From Cryomorpha sp963836915 (GTDB lineage Bacteria; Bacteroidota; Bacteroidia; Flavobacteriales_D; Cryomorphaceae), in the NCBI GenBank assembly GCA_963836915.1, contig CAWILH010000002.1, positions 3,844,001 through 3,908,000 on the forward strand: DNA of 64,000 bases, given 5' to 3'. The position numbers and the translations under genes were made by a program. Numbering within the stretch: position 1 is the stretch's first letter; every line of letters starts with the position of its first letter. A model generated the notes under the pieces. It was not told the DNA's origin, searched no databases, and saw nothing but the letters and a program-made list of their open reading frames with translations. Shown here piece after piece: positions 37,401-45,851 of the stretch.

Positions 37401-40400
37401 CACGGTAATACTACCATCAATGGTCTCGCCTACAAATATTTGGTTGTCGCTTAGAAATACTTGCGTGCTTAGGTCGGGAAGGCATACGGGCTCTACGATC
37501 TCAAAGGTCACAGTAAAGGTTCCCGATAGGGTAAAGTCGGTGATTTCACCTGTCACGGTATAAACCCCAGGTGTAGTTGGCGCCACCACGCCAAGACTGA
37601 AATATCCTTGGCTATTGGTGGTAGTGGTGTAGGAAGCGCCGGTCTCATCTATTCCAAAACTAACTGAGGCTCCGGCCACGCTTGGATCTTCGAGTTCAAT
37701 GGCCGTACCTTCATAAACCGCAAATCCAGAAATATTTACCGAAGCTGATGTAGCCGCAGCTTGTATGGTAGGGCTGGCATTTGGATCGACCACAATGGTT
37801 CCGGGTACTTCAAAGTCGCCATTTACGTAAGGCCGAACGGCGGTATTGTCGAGCTCGTTGGTTTCTAATATCACGTTGGTATTATCAACGAATACTTTCA
37901 TAGGCACCCAAGCCGGATCTTCGGGAGTGCTTATCAACCACGACACTGAAGTCTCATCGCCCGCACCAAGGAAGGGAACGGTAATGTTTGGGAAGCTCTC
38001 GTTTGGATCGTATTGGCTGCTCAAGCCTACAGAGAAATCTACGGCGGGAAGATCGGATACATTTCTGAAAACCGCTGTCACGGTGATCTCCGAATCCACA
38101 TCGGGATTTATATCGCTGAAGGTGATATCATCGGCAAAAATCTCTAGATCGGGCTCGGTAAGGACATCGGGTTGGTCAAAGGGGCCTATCTCTGTAAGGC
38201 ATCCATTGGCCAAAGCCTGAACGCTCAGCTCATAATTCGTTCCGGAAACCAATGAATTGATACTCCCAATATAGGTTTTACCATCCACAGTGTTCAGGTC
38301 GCTGGCATCTGCTGGGGTGAGCAAGATCGCGCGGTCGTTTGCATTATTGAACACGCCATTGCCTTCATAATCGAGCAGGGCACGCGGATATCCCAATGGT
38401 GGCAAGGCTCCTGTGGCATCGGTAAAGACCACGGAAAATTGGAAACTGGTTGATGGGCTGCCGATAAGTGGCGAGATGACCGAATTTACAAATGCTCCTG
38501 TTCCCGTAAAGGTCAAGGTTTGTGCACCGGGATTGATGGCTGCATTGGTATCGTCGCAGTCATCCGCATTGTCGGCATAGCCATCTGGCTCTGTGCATTG
38601 CTCTAGGGTCATTTCATCTGTTCCGAATCCATCTCCATCGGCATCTACATACCAGATTTGAGAAGTAGTGATGGTCGCATCCAGCGGGTCACAGTCATCG
38701 GCATTTACCAAACCATCCCCATCAATATCATCATCGCAAATATCGCCTTCACCGTCCATGTCGAGGTCTTCTTGACTGGGATTTATTGAAGCAATACAGT
38801 TATCTACATCGTCGCAGATCCCGTCATTGTCGGTATCGACCACTGTTCCGCCAAGATCTCCATTACAGTCGGGAATCAGGCATTCGCAATTTACCACAGT
38901 TCCTTCATTATTGGTGCCACATGCGTCGCCATTGTTGAGTCCAAGGTCAGGACAGTCTAGTCCAGGGCTACAACTTGGAGCTGCTCCCGTAATTACAAGA
39001 TCGCATAAACCACTGGTTATCGACAATCCCCAGCAGTCGGCGCTTTCATTTGCGGTAAGCACGATGGTACCTGTGAAGTTAGTGGCCGGATCATCACCAG
39101 AAATGATAATGTCTGCGTTATCGCAGATGCCAATTCCGGTGACAGAAAGAGTGGCTCCAGGTGCACTGCCCGAATAAAATATGGTAACGGTATAGTCATC
39201 ATCTCCTGCGGTCGATTCTGAGCAGGTCACTACCGGAGTTCCCAGAGTCAAATTGCACTCTTCAACACATTCGCAGTTTACGACAGTTCCGTTCGTCCCA
39301 CAATTATCACCATTTTCTAGGTTGGCGAGCAGGGGGCAGGGGTCGTTATCATCGCAACTGCCATCGCTATCAGTATCACCACCCAGCGCTGCGCAGGGAT
39401 CGGTACCGGCTATAAGTTCAATCGTATTGGTGGTTATCTGGCAGCCATTGGCATCGGTCACTGTAAAGAAATAGGTTCCGGCGTTGCGGTTTGAAACGAG
39501 CGTGGAGGTATTGGCCGTATTTCCAGAAGTGATATTGCTTCCGTCACGATTTACCGTATAGGTGTAATTTGGGTTACCACCTATAATCGAAAGGGAGATC
39601 TCTCCATCATTTGCTCCAAGAGCACTCGGCTGACCTGCTACGGCGATAGAAGCGGTGAGCAATTCAGGGTCTTCAAGCGTTACAGGGCCAGCGGTATATT
39701 CTGCGCCTGTTGCATCCGTTACTGCAAGGTTATACGTAGCTGGGCCTAGATCATTGAGTATGAGCTGGCTTCCACTGAAGGTTAAGGTTCCGTTGCGATC
39801 AAAAGAATCATCGTCGGCATCGAGTACATACGTATATGGTGGAATTCCATTGGTAGCTACAATCCGCAGGCGACCGTCTTCATCTCCATTGCACGTAATA
39901 TTATCAAACTCGGTGAATTGTAGCGTTACGAGCGCATAATCATTGATCTGAATACTGGCATCTTCGGTACATCCATTGGCATCGGTAAATTCAAAATTAT
40001 AGGTTCCAGCGCCAAGGTTTTCAATCAACGTGCTTGAACCTGAAGATAGGATGCTCCCAGCGGTAGGGCTGCCACCAGCAGAGAAACTATAATCGAAAGG
40101 AGCCACGCCGCCAGCTATCGAAATGGATATAGCTGCTTCGGTCCCATCTACCGTCTCTACCGGACTATCTAGTGTTAGGGTAGCATTAAAAGCTGGAGTG
40201 GGCTGTGTAATGGCAATATTGGCAATAGCCACACCATCGTCAGCGTCAGAAATATTGATGGTATAATTTCCTGCGGGCAGGTTTGATTCTGTAGCGGTCG
40301 CTGATGCGTTTGCAATCGATCCTGTTCGGTTAAGCGAAGCAGTATTGGTGAGTGTATAGCTGTAAGGGCCGGTACCGCCAGAAACGGAAATTTCTATTTC

Positions 40401-43400
40401 TCCTGTGCTCTGGCCATTGCATGCGATATCGAAGCCGTTGATGTCGGTGGTCGATTCAAGAATTGCCGTGAAGCTGCTCGTGCCTGGAGCCGGAATATTG
40501 AATTGGGCCAGGTTTGAATTCGCATAATTGGCACCAATTATTGAAAAGAATCCACCTGCGTATACTTTCTCATCAAAATAGCGCACTGCCAATGCAGTAC
40601 TATTCAGTTCGGGAGCGAAGTTGAACAGGTTTTCACCGGTGTTTTTATCGAGAAGGACAAGGCGCGATATAGCATCGCCATCCAAGGTGGTAAAACTCCC
40701 TGCTGCAAAGAGGTAGTTTTCGGTTATGTCTATGTCAAGCACGGTGCTGTTGAGTGCTGGAGCCCAAGTATTTAAGCTGGCGTCGATGGTGCTTAGAGCT
40801 GCCAGTCTCTGCCGGGTGGCACCGCCAATATTTGAAAAAGAGCCACCAGCGTACAGCAATGTTCCATCCAATCTTAGCGTTTCAACAGTTGAGTTGGCCA
40901 AACCATCAAAGCTGGTCAATGCTCCAGTTGTTGTATTGGCTGCGGCCAATCTACCCCGGCTCGAGCCATTTACCGTGCTAAATGAGCCACCGAAATAAAC
41001 GATTCCGCCACCTATTTCTATGGTGTTTACAGCGCTATTGGTTGGCAGATCAAATGGATTGAGCATACCAGTGCTTATTTGTACGGAAGCAAGGTTGGAA
41101 CGGGTCGATCCGCTCACCGAATTGAATGAACCACCGATGTACAGATTACCGCCATCTACATGCATGGCGTTTACGGTGCTTCCGCTTATATTTGGATCAA
41201 AGGCAGTAAGGGTACCGTCGGCTTTTGAGAAGGCCGCCACCCTGTTTCTTGTCACATCGCCAGCGCTTGAGAAAGAACCACCAACAAAAATGTTTTCATC
41301 GTCAAATGCTATTGCACGAACGGTTCCATTGATGGTGGCATCTTCACCGAATAGTAAAACTTCATCGTTGCTGAGGTCAATGGCGGCTATATGCTGTCTC
41401 ATCAGGGTTTTTCCCAATGTGAAATTTCCACCAAAGCTGAGTGAACTGCCATCTGTGGCTATATGGTTTACCGTAGAATTGAATGCGGGATCAAAATCGG
41501 TCAGCGTACCGGTGGTAATATCGAAAGCTGCACCGCGCAATCTATCGTTGCCACCCACTTCCGTGAACGATCCAACCACGTAAAGGTCATCACCTACGAT
41601 TTCGAGGTCATTGACTGTCGTATTGATGTTGGCTGAGAAGGGATTCAGAACACCTGTCGTTTTATTTAAGGAAGCGACGCGCTGTCTGCTTTCCCCGCTA
41701 ATATTCGTAAAGGTTCCACCTATGAAAAGGTCATTATCTTTAATCTCCAGTGCATTGATTGTTCCATTAATAGAAACGTCGAGCAATATTGAAGGCTCGC
41801 CAGTCTCTACATCAAACGCAATAAGATCATTCGAATTAAAGAAGTTTGACACGGTAAAGCTTCCGCCAATGAGAACGCGTTCCATGGATGGGGCTATAAC
41901 TTCTACCGTACTGTTAAAATTTGGGTTCCAGTCTGATAGCGAAGCTGTTCCGAGATCATATAATGCTGCGCGACCACGTGGTAGTCCGGATACATCTGTA
42001 AAAGACCCTCCAAAATAAAGATCATCCCCCAATTTACCGATGGAGTTTACAGTAGAATTGATGGTGAGAGAAAGGGGCATAACCGTTTCAGTGCTTAGGT
42101 TATACTGCGCCAAGCGCTGTCGGGGCTGCCCGTCAAAAGTGGTGAAAGATCCACCAGCATAGAGCATATTTCCTTCAAGCAGGAGGGTATTGATGGTTCC
42201 ATTTATATTTGTTGATAGAACATTGTCAAGCAGATTTTCCTGTGGATCATACACAGCAAGTCCGCCGGTATCATTGGTTTTGGAGTAGGTAAATGACCCA
42301 GTCGCCAGAATGTCCGAACCATCTATCGCGATATTTTCCACCGTACCATTAAACGATGGATCCCAATCTGTAAGTGCCCCTGTACTGATCGTAACGGCCG
42401 CAGCCCTTTGTCGACCGGTGGTATTCACTTCAGTAAAGCTTCCGCCAAAATAGAGGGTGGTTCCGTCGACCTTGAGAGAATTAACGGTACTATTTAGGGT
42501 TGGATTCAAAGCGGTCAAGCTACCGTCACTGAGAGCGATGCCTGCTATTCGGCGGCTCTGTCCTGCCACAGTGGTAAAGCTTCCGCCAATGTATAGCGTA
42601 CTTCCGCTAAGCTCCATATCATTGATTGTAGAGTTTATTCCATCTACGCTAAAATCTGTAAAGTCGGCTGTGTTGAGGTCAAACTCCGCAAGTCGACCAC
42701 GCTGTATTTCGTTCACACTACTGTGCGACCCACCTACCAAAAGGTCGGAACCGACATAAGCTATCGTAGATATGGTGCTATTAAAATCGATGGTGCGAGC
42801 CGTAGGTGCTCCCGTACTTGCAGTCACTTCTATAAAGCGTGCACGGCTATTGCCATCTACAAGGGTAAAAGTCCCTCCGATTGCGAGGTTCGTTCCACTT
42901 ACTGCCAAGGCATTCACGCTACCGTTTTCTATGCTGATAGTTAGGGGGTTCAATGCACCGGTAGTTGTATTAAGCGAAGCAAACCTATTTCGTGCATTTC
43001 CATTTATAGATGTGAATGAACCCCCAATATATAGGGTTGAACCATCTATTAAAAATGTTTCTACGGTCGAGTTGATTGAGCCGGCATCGAAGCTGGTAAG
43101 TGCTCCCGTACTTGGGTTAAGAGCGGCCATTCGTTGTTTTGCTACCCCGCCTATGGTGGTGAATGAGCCAGATATGTAGACGTTTCCATTGCTCACGGTC
43201 ATTGCATTCACTGTGGAGTTGGCATCTGGATTCCACGGTAAAACTGCCCCATCTGTTCCGACTGCAGCGAGTCTATTTCGGGTTTCAGTACCTATAGTAG
43301 TAAAGCTTCCGCCAAAATAAAGGGTGCTTCCGCTAAATGCCAGCGCATTTACGGTCGAGTTTGGATTGGGAGTGAAGTCGGTGTCGACCGCCCCAGTGGT

Positions 43401-45626
43401 CGCATTTAACTTAGCAAGCCTTTGGATGCCGGCCCCGTCTACCGTTGAAAAGGAACCCGCTGCATATAGGTCGTTCCCATTGAGCAGTATCTTTTCTACG
43501 GTGCTGTTTATATTAGTAGAAAAATCGGTGTCCAAGGTTCCATCACTCAAAAAGTGAGCGATGCGACTCGTATTTTGTCCATCTACTTGAGTGAAACTAC
43601 CTGCTGCGTAGTAGCCTCCGTTTCCATCGGGTATTACATCATTGATCGGGCTATTTGGATTTAGCTGACTGAAATCCGGAACGCTAGCCCCACCGCTAAA
43701 CTTAGATAGGTATAAATCGCGGAAGCCTACGCTAGAGTATGATCCCGAGATGAAAATATCGCTTCCGTTTGATTCAATGTCGGTAACGGTGCTATTGGGC
43801 GATCTAGTGGGGTATACAAGACCTGTGTTTTTCGAAAGACTTGCAAAGTATTGAGAGTTGTCAGAATTGTTTATTTCCGAAAATGAACCGCCCACATAGA
43901 CGTTATTGGCATCTGTGCTGATCGCATTTACCGTGCTATTGGGGGTCGGTAGCCAAGTGGCATCGAGAACACCGGTAGTCTTGCTCACGCGGGCCACACG
44001 GGTAGCAGTGTTGTTGTTAATGCTACTAAAACTTCCTCCTAAGTACAAAAAGTTCCCATCTATATGCATGATATTGACGGTACTGTTTGGATCACAGTTA
44101 AAATCAAGGTCGAGGGTATTGTCTGCTAGAATATGTGCGACTCTTGTCGCACTCTGATTGTTGATCTGATTAAAACTACCAGCTACGTACCATCCACCGG
44201 CTCCATCTGGCAGTGCATGGTTTACCGTGCTATTTGCATCAGGAAAACTATAATCGGGGGTATCATCACTGGCTGATAGTCGCTGCATATAAGGTTGGTA
44301 AAAACCCGTTTGGCTAAAGCTTCCACCCATATAAGTGTTGGTTGTATTCGATTTGATGCTGTTTACTGTTGAGTTGGTAGATTGGGCTTTAAGTGCTGCG
44401 CCCGTTGACTTATCAAGGGCTGCAAAGTAGCGAGAATCATCTGAGCCGCTTATTTCTGTAAAGCTACCTCCAATCAATACTTGGGTCATGTTTACGTCAA
44501 TACTTTGCACCGTACTATTTGGTGAAGCAGCCCAAGTTGCATCAAGCGCTCCAGTAGCTGCGTCTAGCCGGGCTACCCTTATGGCATCATCACCATTTAT
44601 TTGAGTGAAGCTTCCGCCAATGTATAGATCACTCGAACCGTCTAAACGGATGGCATGTACCGTTGAGTTTACCGATACATTAAAGCTGGGATCTATCGTT
44701 CCATCTGCAAGGATGTGCGCGAGGCGGTTTTGAGTTTCCGATCCAATGGCCGTAAATGATCCGCCCATATAATAACCTCCGCTTCCGTCAGGCTCGATGG
44801 TGAGAATTGTCGAATTGGCATCTGGAAAGTTGAAATCTGGAAATGAATTTCCGTCAGTAAAAGAATTTAGGTATGCTTTATAGGTTCCCGCTTGGTTGAA
44901 ATTTCCACCCAAATAAAGATTGTCTCCATCGAGATGCATGTCTTGTACTGTGCTATTGACGGAGTATGAAGGTATTTGGGCACCATCTGCTTCCGCAAAA
45001 ACGCTGTAATATTGCTGATCCGTATTTGAGTTTGCTTCGAAGAAGGTTCCGCCTGCATGAACTTTGCCAGGCGTTACCACAATTTTGTTCACGCTTCCGT
45101 TGAATACTGTTGGAGTCCATGTAGCATCAAGAACCCCTGTGTTTTTGTCAACCCTTATAATTCTATTTACATCTATACCATTCGCTACCGTGAAAGAACC
45201 TCCCAAATAGAGCTGATCACCATCGATGGCGAGCGCCGCTACGGTTGAGTTTACCGTGCATGAGAAATTCGGATCTATCGTTTGATCGCTTAGGATATGG
45301 GCAACCCTGCCAACAGAAGTGCCATTGATTGATGTAAAGTTTCCACCTATATACCAACCACCTGAACCGTCGGGCTCTGTGACTTCTACCGAACTGTTCG
45401 GATAGATCAAGTCCTGAACAGATTGATCGCTTCCCAAAGGTATGAGTGAGTAGAACCGGTTCGTGAGACCAATTTCTGTAAAGCTGCCCCCAAGGTAGAG
45501 TATGTTTCCATCTAGCTCCAGTGCCTCTATGGTGCTGTTCGTAGAAATGGTTGAAGGGATAAGGCTTTGGGAGTGAGAAGAAATGGCGGCGAGTGCTGCC
45601 AAGGCAAAGGTTATGAAGTATTTCAT
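31449..45626 (-). CDS. Giant (4725-residue) repeat surface protein with T9SS type A sorting domain
   Basis: Secreted surface protein. Signal peptide about 1-19 (ends SSHSQ). Residues about 20-1710 hold about 35 copies of a 45-55 residue propeller-like repeat, each with a 'LYIGGSFT' strand and most with an NSTV turn, related to delta-60/DUF5122-type repeats. SprB-like repeats follow at about 1720 and 1910. Acidic thrombospondin-3-like Ca-binding segments are at about 2080 and 2260 (DTDNDGICDDVDNC). Several CARDB-like Ig domains span about 2490-3390, then another SprB-like domain. The final third has the shared module: 'ECEADGG' domain (about 3897), a propeller-like part (about 4068), two 'FVSLGYGG' domains, and the sorting domain at 4640-4725 (SYPNPTQG, NGVYIYRL, KFMIAK). 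A role as adhesin or gliding-type surface filament is inferred from domain content. Confidence 0.87.
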   Translation of the reverse strand: MKYFITFALAALAAISSHSQSLIPSTISTNSTIEALELDGNILYLGGSFTEIGLTNRFYSLIPLGSDQSVQDLIYPNSSVEVTEPDGSGGWYIGGNFTSINGTSVGRVAHILSDQTIDPNFSCTVNSTVAALAIDGDQLYLGGSFTVANGIDVNRIIRVDKNTGVLDATWTPTVFNGSVNKIVVTPGKVHAGGTFFEANSNTDQQYYSVFAEADGAQIPSYSVNSTVQDMHLDGDNLYLGGNFNQAGTYKAYLNSFTDGNSFPDFNFPDANSTILTIEPDGSGGYYMGGSFTAIGSETQNRLAHILADGTIDPSFNVSVNSTVHAIRLDGSSDLYIGGSFTQINGDDAIRVARLDAATGALDATWAASPNSTVQSIDVNMTQVLIGGSFTEISGSDDSRYFAALDKSTGAALKAQSTNSTVNSIKSNTTNTYMGGSFSQTGFYQPYMQRLSASDDTPDYSFPDANSTVNHALPDGAGGWYVAGSFNQINNQSATRVAHILADNTLDLDFNCDPNSTVNIMHIDGNFLYLGGSFSSINNNTATRVARVSKTTGVLDATWLPTPNSTVNAISTDANNVYVGGSFSEINNSDNSQYFASLSKNTGLVYPTRSPNSTVTDIESNGSDIFISGSYSSVGFRDLYLSKFSGGASVPDFSQLNPNSPINDVIPDGNGGYYAAGSFTQVDGQNTSRIAHFLSDGTLDTDFSTNINSTVEKILLNGNDLYAAGSFSTVDGAGIQRLAKLNATTGAVDTDFTPNPNSTVNALAFSGSTLYFGGSFTTIGTETRNRLAAVGTDGAVLPWNPDANSTVNAMTVSNGNVYISGSFTTIGGVAKQRMAALNPSTGALTSFDAGSINSTVETFLIDGSTLYIGGSFTSINGNARNRFASLNTTTGALNPLTISIENGSVNALAVSGTNLAIGGTFTLVDGNSRARFIEVTASTGAPTARTIDFNSTISTIAYVGSDLLVGGSHSSVNEIQRGRLAEFDLNTADFTDFSVDGINSTINDMELSGSTLYIGGSFTTVAGQSRRIAGIALSDGSLTALNPTLNSTVNSLKVDGTTLYFGGSFTEVNTTGRQRAAAVTISTGALTDWDPSFNGTVENIAIDGSDILATGSFTYSKTNDTGGLAVYDPQENLLDNVLSTNINGTINTLLLEGNMLYAGGSFTTFDGQPRQRLAQYNLSTETVMPLSLTINSTVNSIGKLGDDLYFGGSFTDVSGLPRGRAALYDLGTASLSDWNPNFNSTVEVIAPSMERVLIGGSFTVSNFFNSNDLIAFDVETGEPSILLDVSINGTINALEIKDNDLFIGGTFTNISGESRQRVASLNKTTGVLNPFSANINTTVNDLEIVGDDLYVVGSFTEVGGNDRLRGAAFDITTGTLTDFDPAFNSTVNHIATDGSSLSFGGNFTLGKTLMRQHIAAIDLSNDEVLLFGEDATINGTVRAIAFDDENIFVGGSFSSAGDVTRNRVAAFSKADGTLTAFDPNISGSTVNAMHVDGGNLYIGGSFNSVSGSTRSNLASVQISTGMLNPFDLPTNSAVNTIEIGGGIVYFGGSFSTVNGSSRGRLAAANTTTGALTSFDGLANSTVETLRLDGTLLYAGGSFSNIGGATRQRLAALSTIDASLNTWAPALNSTVLDIDITENYLFAAGSFTTLDGDAISRLVLLDKNTGENLFNFAPELNSTALAVRYFDEKVYAGGFFSIIGANYANSNLAQFNIPAPGTSSFTAILESTTDINGFDIACNGQSTGEIEISVSGGTGPYSYTLTNTASLNRTGSIANASATATESNLPAGNYTINISDADDGVAIANIAITQPTPAFNATLTLDSPVETVDGTEAAISISIAGGVAPFDYSFSAGGSPTAGSILSSGSSTLIENLGAGTYNFEFTDANGCTEDASIQINDYALVTLQFTEFDNITCNGDEDGRLRIVATNGIPPYTYVLDADDDSFDRNGTLTFSGSQLILNDLGPATYNLAVTDATGAEYTAGPVTLEDPELLTASIAVAGQPSALGANDGEISLSIIGGNPNYTYTVNRDGSNITSGNTANTSTLVSNRNAGTYFFTVTDANGCQITTNTIELIAGTDPCAALGGDTDSDGSCDDNDPCPLLANLENGDNCGTNGTVVNCECVEECNLTLGTPVVTCSESTAGDDDYTVTIFYSGSAPGATLSVTGIGICDNADIIISGDDPATNFTGTIVLTANESADCWGLSITSGLCDLVITGAAPSCSPGLDCPDLGLNNGDACGTNNEGTVVNCECLIPDCNGDLGGTVVDTDNDGICDDVDNCIASINPSQEDLDMDGEGDICDDDIDGDGLVNADDCDPLDATITTSQIWYVDADGDGFGTDEMTLEQCTEPDGYADNADDCDDTNAAINPGAQTLTFTGTGAFVNSVISPLIGSPSTSFQFSVVFTDATGALPPLGYPRALLDYEGNGVFNNANDRAILLTPADASDLNTVDGKTYIGSINSLVSGTNYELSVQALANGCLTEIGPFDQPDVLTEPDLEIFADDITFSDINPDVDSEITVTAVFRNVSDLPAVDFSVGLSSQYDPNESFPNITVPFLGAGDETSVSWLISTPEDPAWVPMKVFVDNTNVILETNELDNTAVRPYVNGDFEVPGTIVVDPNASPTIQAAATSASVNISGFAVYEGTAIELEDPSVAGASVSFGIDETGASYTTTTNSQGYFSLGVVAPTTPGVYTVTGEITDFTLSGTFTVTFEIVEPVCLPDLSTQVFLSDNQIFVGETIDGSITVTNIGCLDVTVATLLDVSQTGGSPMLADQMVPPLAVGESFTFNFTDVSFDQIGSYSICGYADSEFIVEEQSEGNNYRCRSVQVVPALPDLVATNGPSGSAFLCNNPQNPSFGIRNSGYVPSGEFDYEIDILYDAILQETATGTMANLNPNQTQSITVPYVFADLGSYTFQLRVDVPLPNGQVTEISEANNIGNYAYQIVECKPDLQVLTCGKLEVDPVDPENPGTVTYTAMVRNIGNATALAPIAFNFTLSNGEIYELTYDQDIAPSETVEFSTSAPSVPSGTALLAAIVDPADEITEFSESNNQYSDSLCWDFAAVPKCGTNFWNRTYIPFSIVNLSVGLDNNFLYKASEVKVRFEISGPGIDGTALLGDAIVQNVNQTCGCPYVAVLPTNYIFNQIGTYTFTITADPDGEYSECNESNNVLVRDVQVSSLPDMRVLSEFINPTLLNPDLGESTFFDITYENIGVSNIDDEMDLAIFIDEIPFSVVENVPGLINGQNNTIAFPMPYATNLGGSHIVRAIIDSNSEIEETNELNNEATRAIVVGSAANLFFDAFIPSDPSPAIGDEISIDATIGNNGDLDVDADVLFKYINNGGNEVQIGSVPVSIVAGGSQDISLTWTVLDNNTLLLGEIVNASEIEFNYADNFASAPLSTFDLAISTEAFCEADDEGSLTANASNGAEPYTYSWSTGFVGQTLVAAPGTYTVTATDANGEEATANGTIAQNPECVPQVCSLSAVSFNVAPSCDAASGLYSASLVLAYANAPSSGFIEVNGDEFAITGSPQTFDFQLGEGAVIFNANFTEESTCALTVMTGVTLAPCEQDCAGTFGGSATIDDCGVCDANPANDNLTCLDCEGVPNGDALPGTPCTNAAGQAGVYGEDCNCDVDTEACSIEVVSFTSSSDPCVDTAPELAVSLGIINPNQETELAVSIDYESEDIDDAVIMVAIPVDGGSVDFLITLAQFGVNVDVSFALGSAAEACSATILDQNYPTCNSTDLSLLELECGAFVIQVTGAQEGLNDGGTATAATRTVYTFIPDNANGIPTYTGSSWPYVISVGSLTIDPAITAMVTTNEDGVILINGWPIYQFANDADETTTNGTFGPWNYILPDGTLSQNACEVVFDCEELEANIGDACDDGDDSTENDTVTEDCECIGTPVFECEADGGAIEFADGSTSVSVCVDDNDPSNVSVAFATAPDAPEGYGATWVVTDADGNLLGLPATAADVAGINFDDAGAGNCLIWFLSFEADNSNVAAAAASFAAGDDVNAADLTGCFELSNSIEVLRENCNVVFDCEELGANIGDPCDDGDADTENDVVTDDCGCEGTPVVVTDCNNFVYYMADVSAESVTSIYSVTIAGGDANLSLLKTLDYEAHIAFNVGEGLLYVVRSVGGSFATLDVSVVDGAMSAETTLDLPLTKVTAAAFNADDKLVLGDDDSNMVRSVNADGTSSLYTSAAVSGGDLAFSSTSGIAYLASRASGGKLFQINPGMAGQIGTVSAVVTGLAIMESGNLLYSAKNAGQLTGLNADGTANGVAFDLVLDGEPFTSFDGDLAAGCGDNIPDNAPCYAAEGDELLEYIPGTRADGTPLVDPLRTNPLQAVGAPQGDMTFNFVSLGYGGQITLGFTGGSAINGPGDDILVRETTFGNNTFATYPESAEVFVSQDGVNFFSVGTAETNENATFDIDAAGQGFTSIIAVRLVDNTPIGSISDDGYDLDGIMTLNGCGPAPLVETGSCYASELVAYSPGLQTDGAAIAADRNNPNVALGAPDQGNAAGGFVSLGVGGSLTLGFSGQVTDGPGDDILIFETSFSGDVCSGAGDERAVIAVSQDGGAFVNVGTICRDGGVDISTSGLAYVTQVRITNAASTASLDGYDVDGVIAVYNCEDGEGDDEDQEGLRTNGDSGTSVLASYPNPTQGVSNVVFTTAQTTRTTVAVFDMNGRNVTTLFNQVAQEGQEYRLNFDGAALPNGVYIYRLTTMDTTIMEKFMIAK
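31528..34049 (-). repeat. Long near-identical repeat, copy A (C-terminal part of giant gene)
   Basis: About 2.5 kb almost identical to 45931-48452 (constant offset 14403). The first part of it also matches 55511-57921. Differences are scattered single bases, mostly silent. It covers the 'ECEADGG' domain, the propeller module, the two 'FVSLGYGG' domains and most of the sorting domain. Confidence 0.9.
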
Positions 45627-45669
45627 AGTTCTGTGGTTTGATGAATAGGCTAAAAAGACAATTAAGCAT

Positions 45670-45677
45670 CAAAAATA
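45670..45677 (-). promoter_or_regulatory. -7 element upstream of the 4725-residue protein gene
   Basis: On the minus strand TATTTTTG matches TAnnTTTG exactly, 43 bases before the ATG at 45626. No clear -33 element was seen. Confidence 0.35.
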
Positions 45678-45792
45678 TGAAATTAATGGCTTTAATATTC
45701 ATATTCGTAGAAGATAAGATCAAAATATCACTAGATTTAGTGAGCTGGTTCTATCAGCTCCCCATCCGCCCACCATTCAAAATTGAAGGCAT

Positions 45793-45830
45793 AAAAAAAG
45801 CCCCGTCCCGAAATAAATCGGGACGGGGCT
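45793..45830 (-). terminator. Terminator of dockerin/cohesin unit 1
   Basis: Hairpin AGCCCCGTCCCG / CGGGACGGGGCT around AAATAAAT, followed by a T-run on the minus strand. The same hairpin occurs at 55373-55410. Confidence 0.82.
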
Positions 45831-45851
45831 TGAAAGGTATTAACTAAGTGA

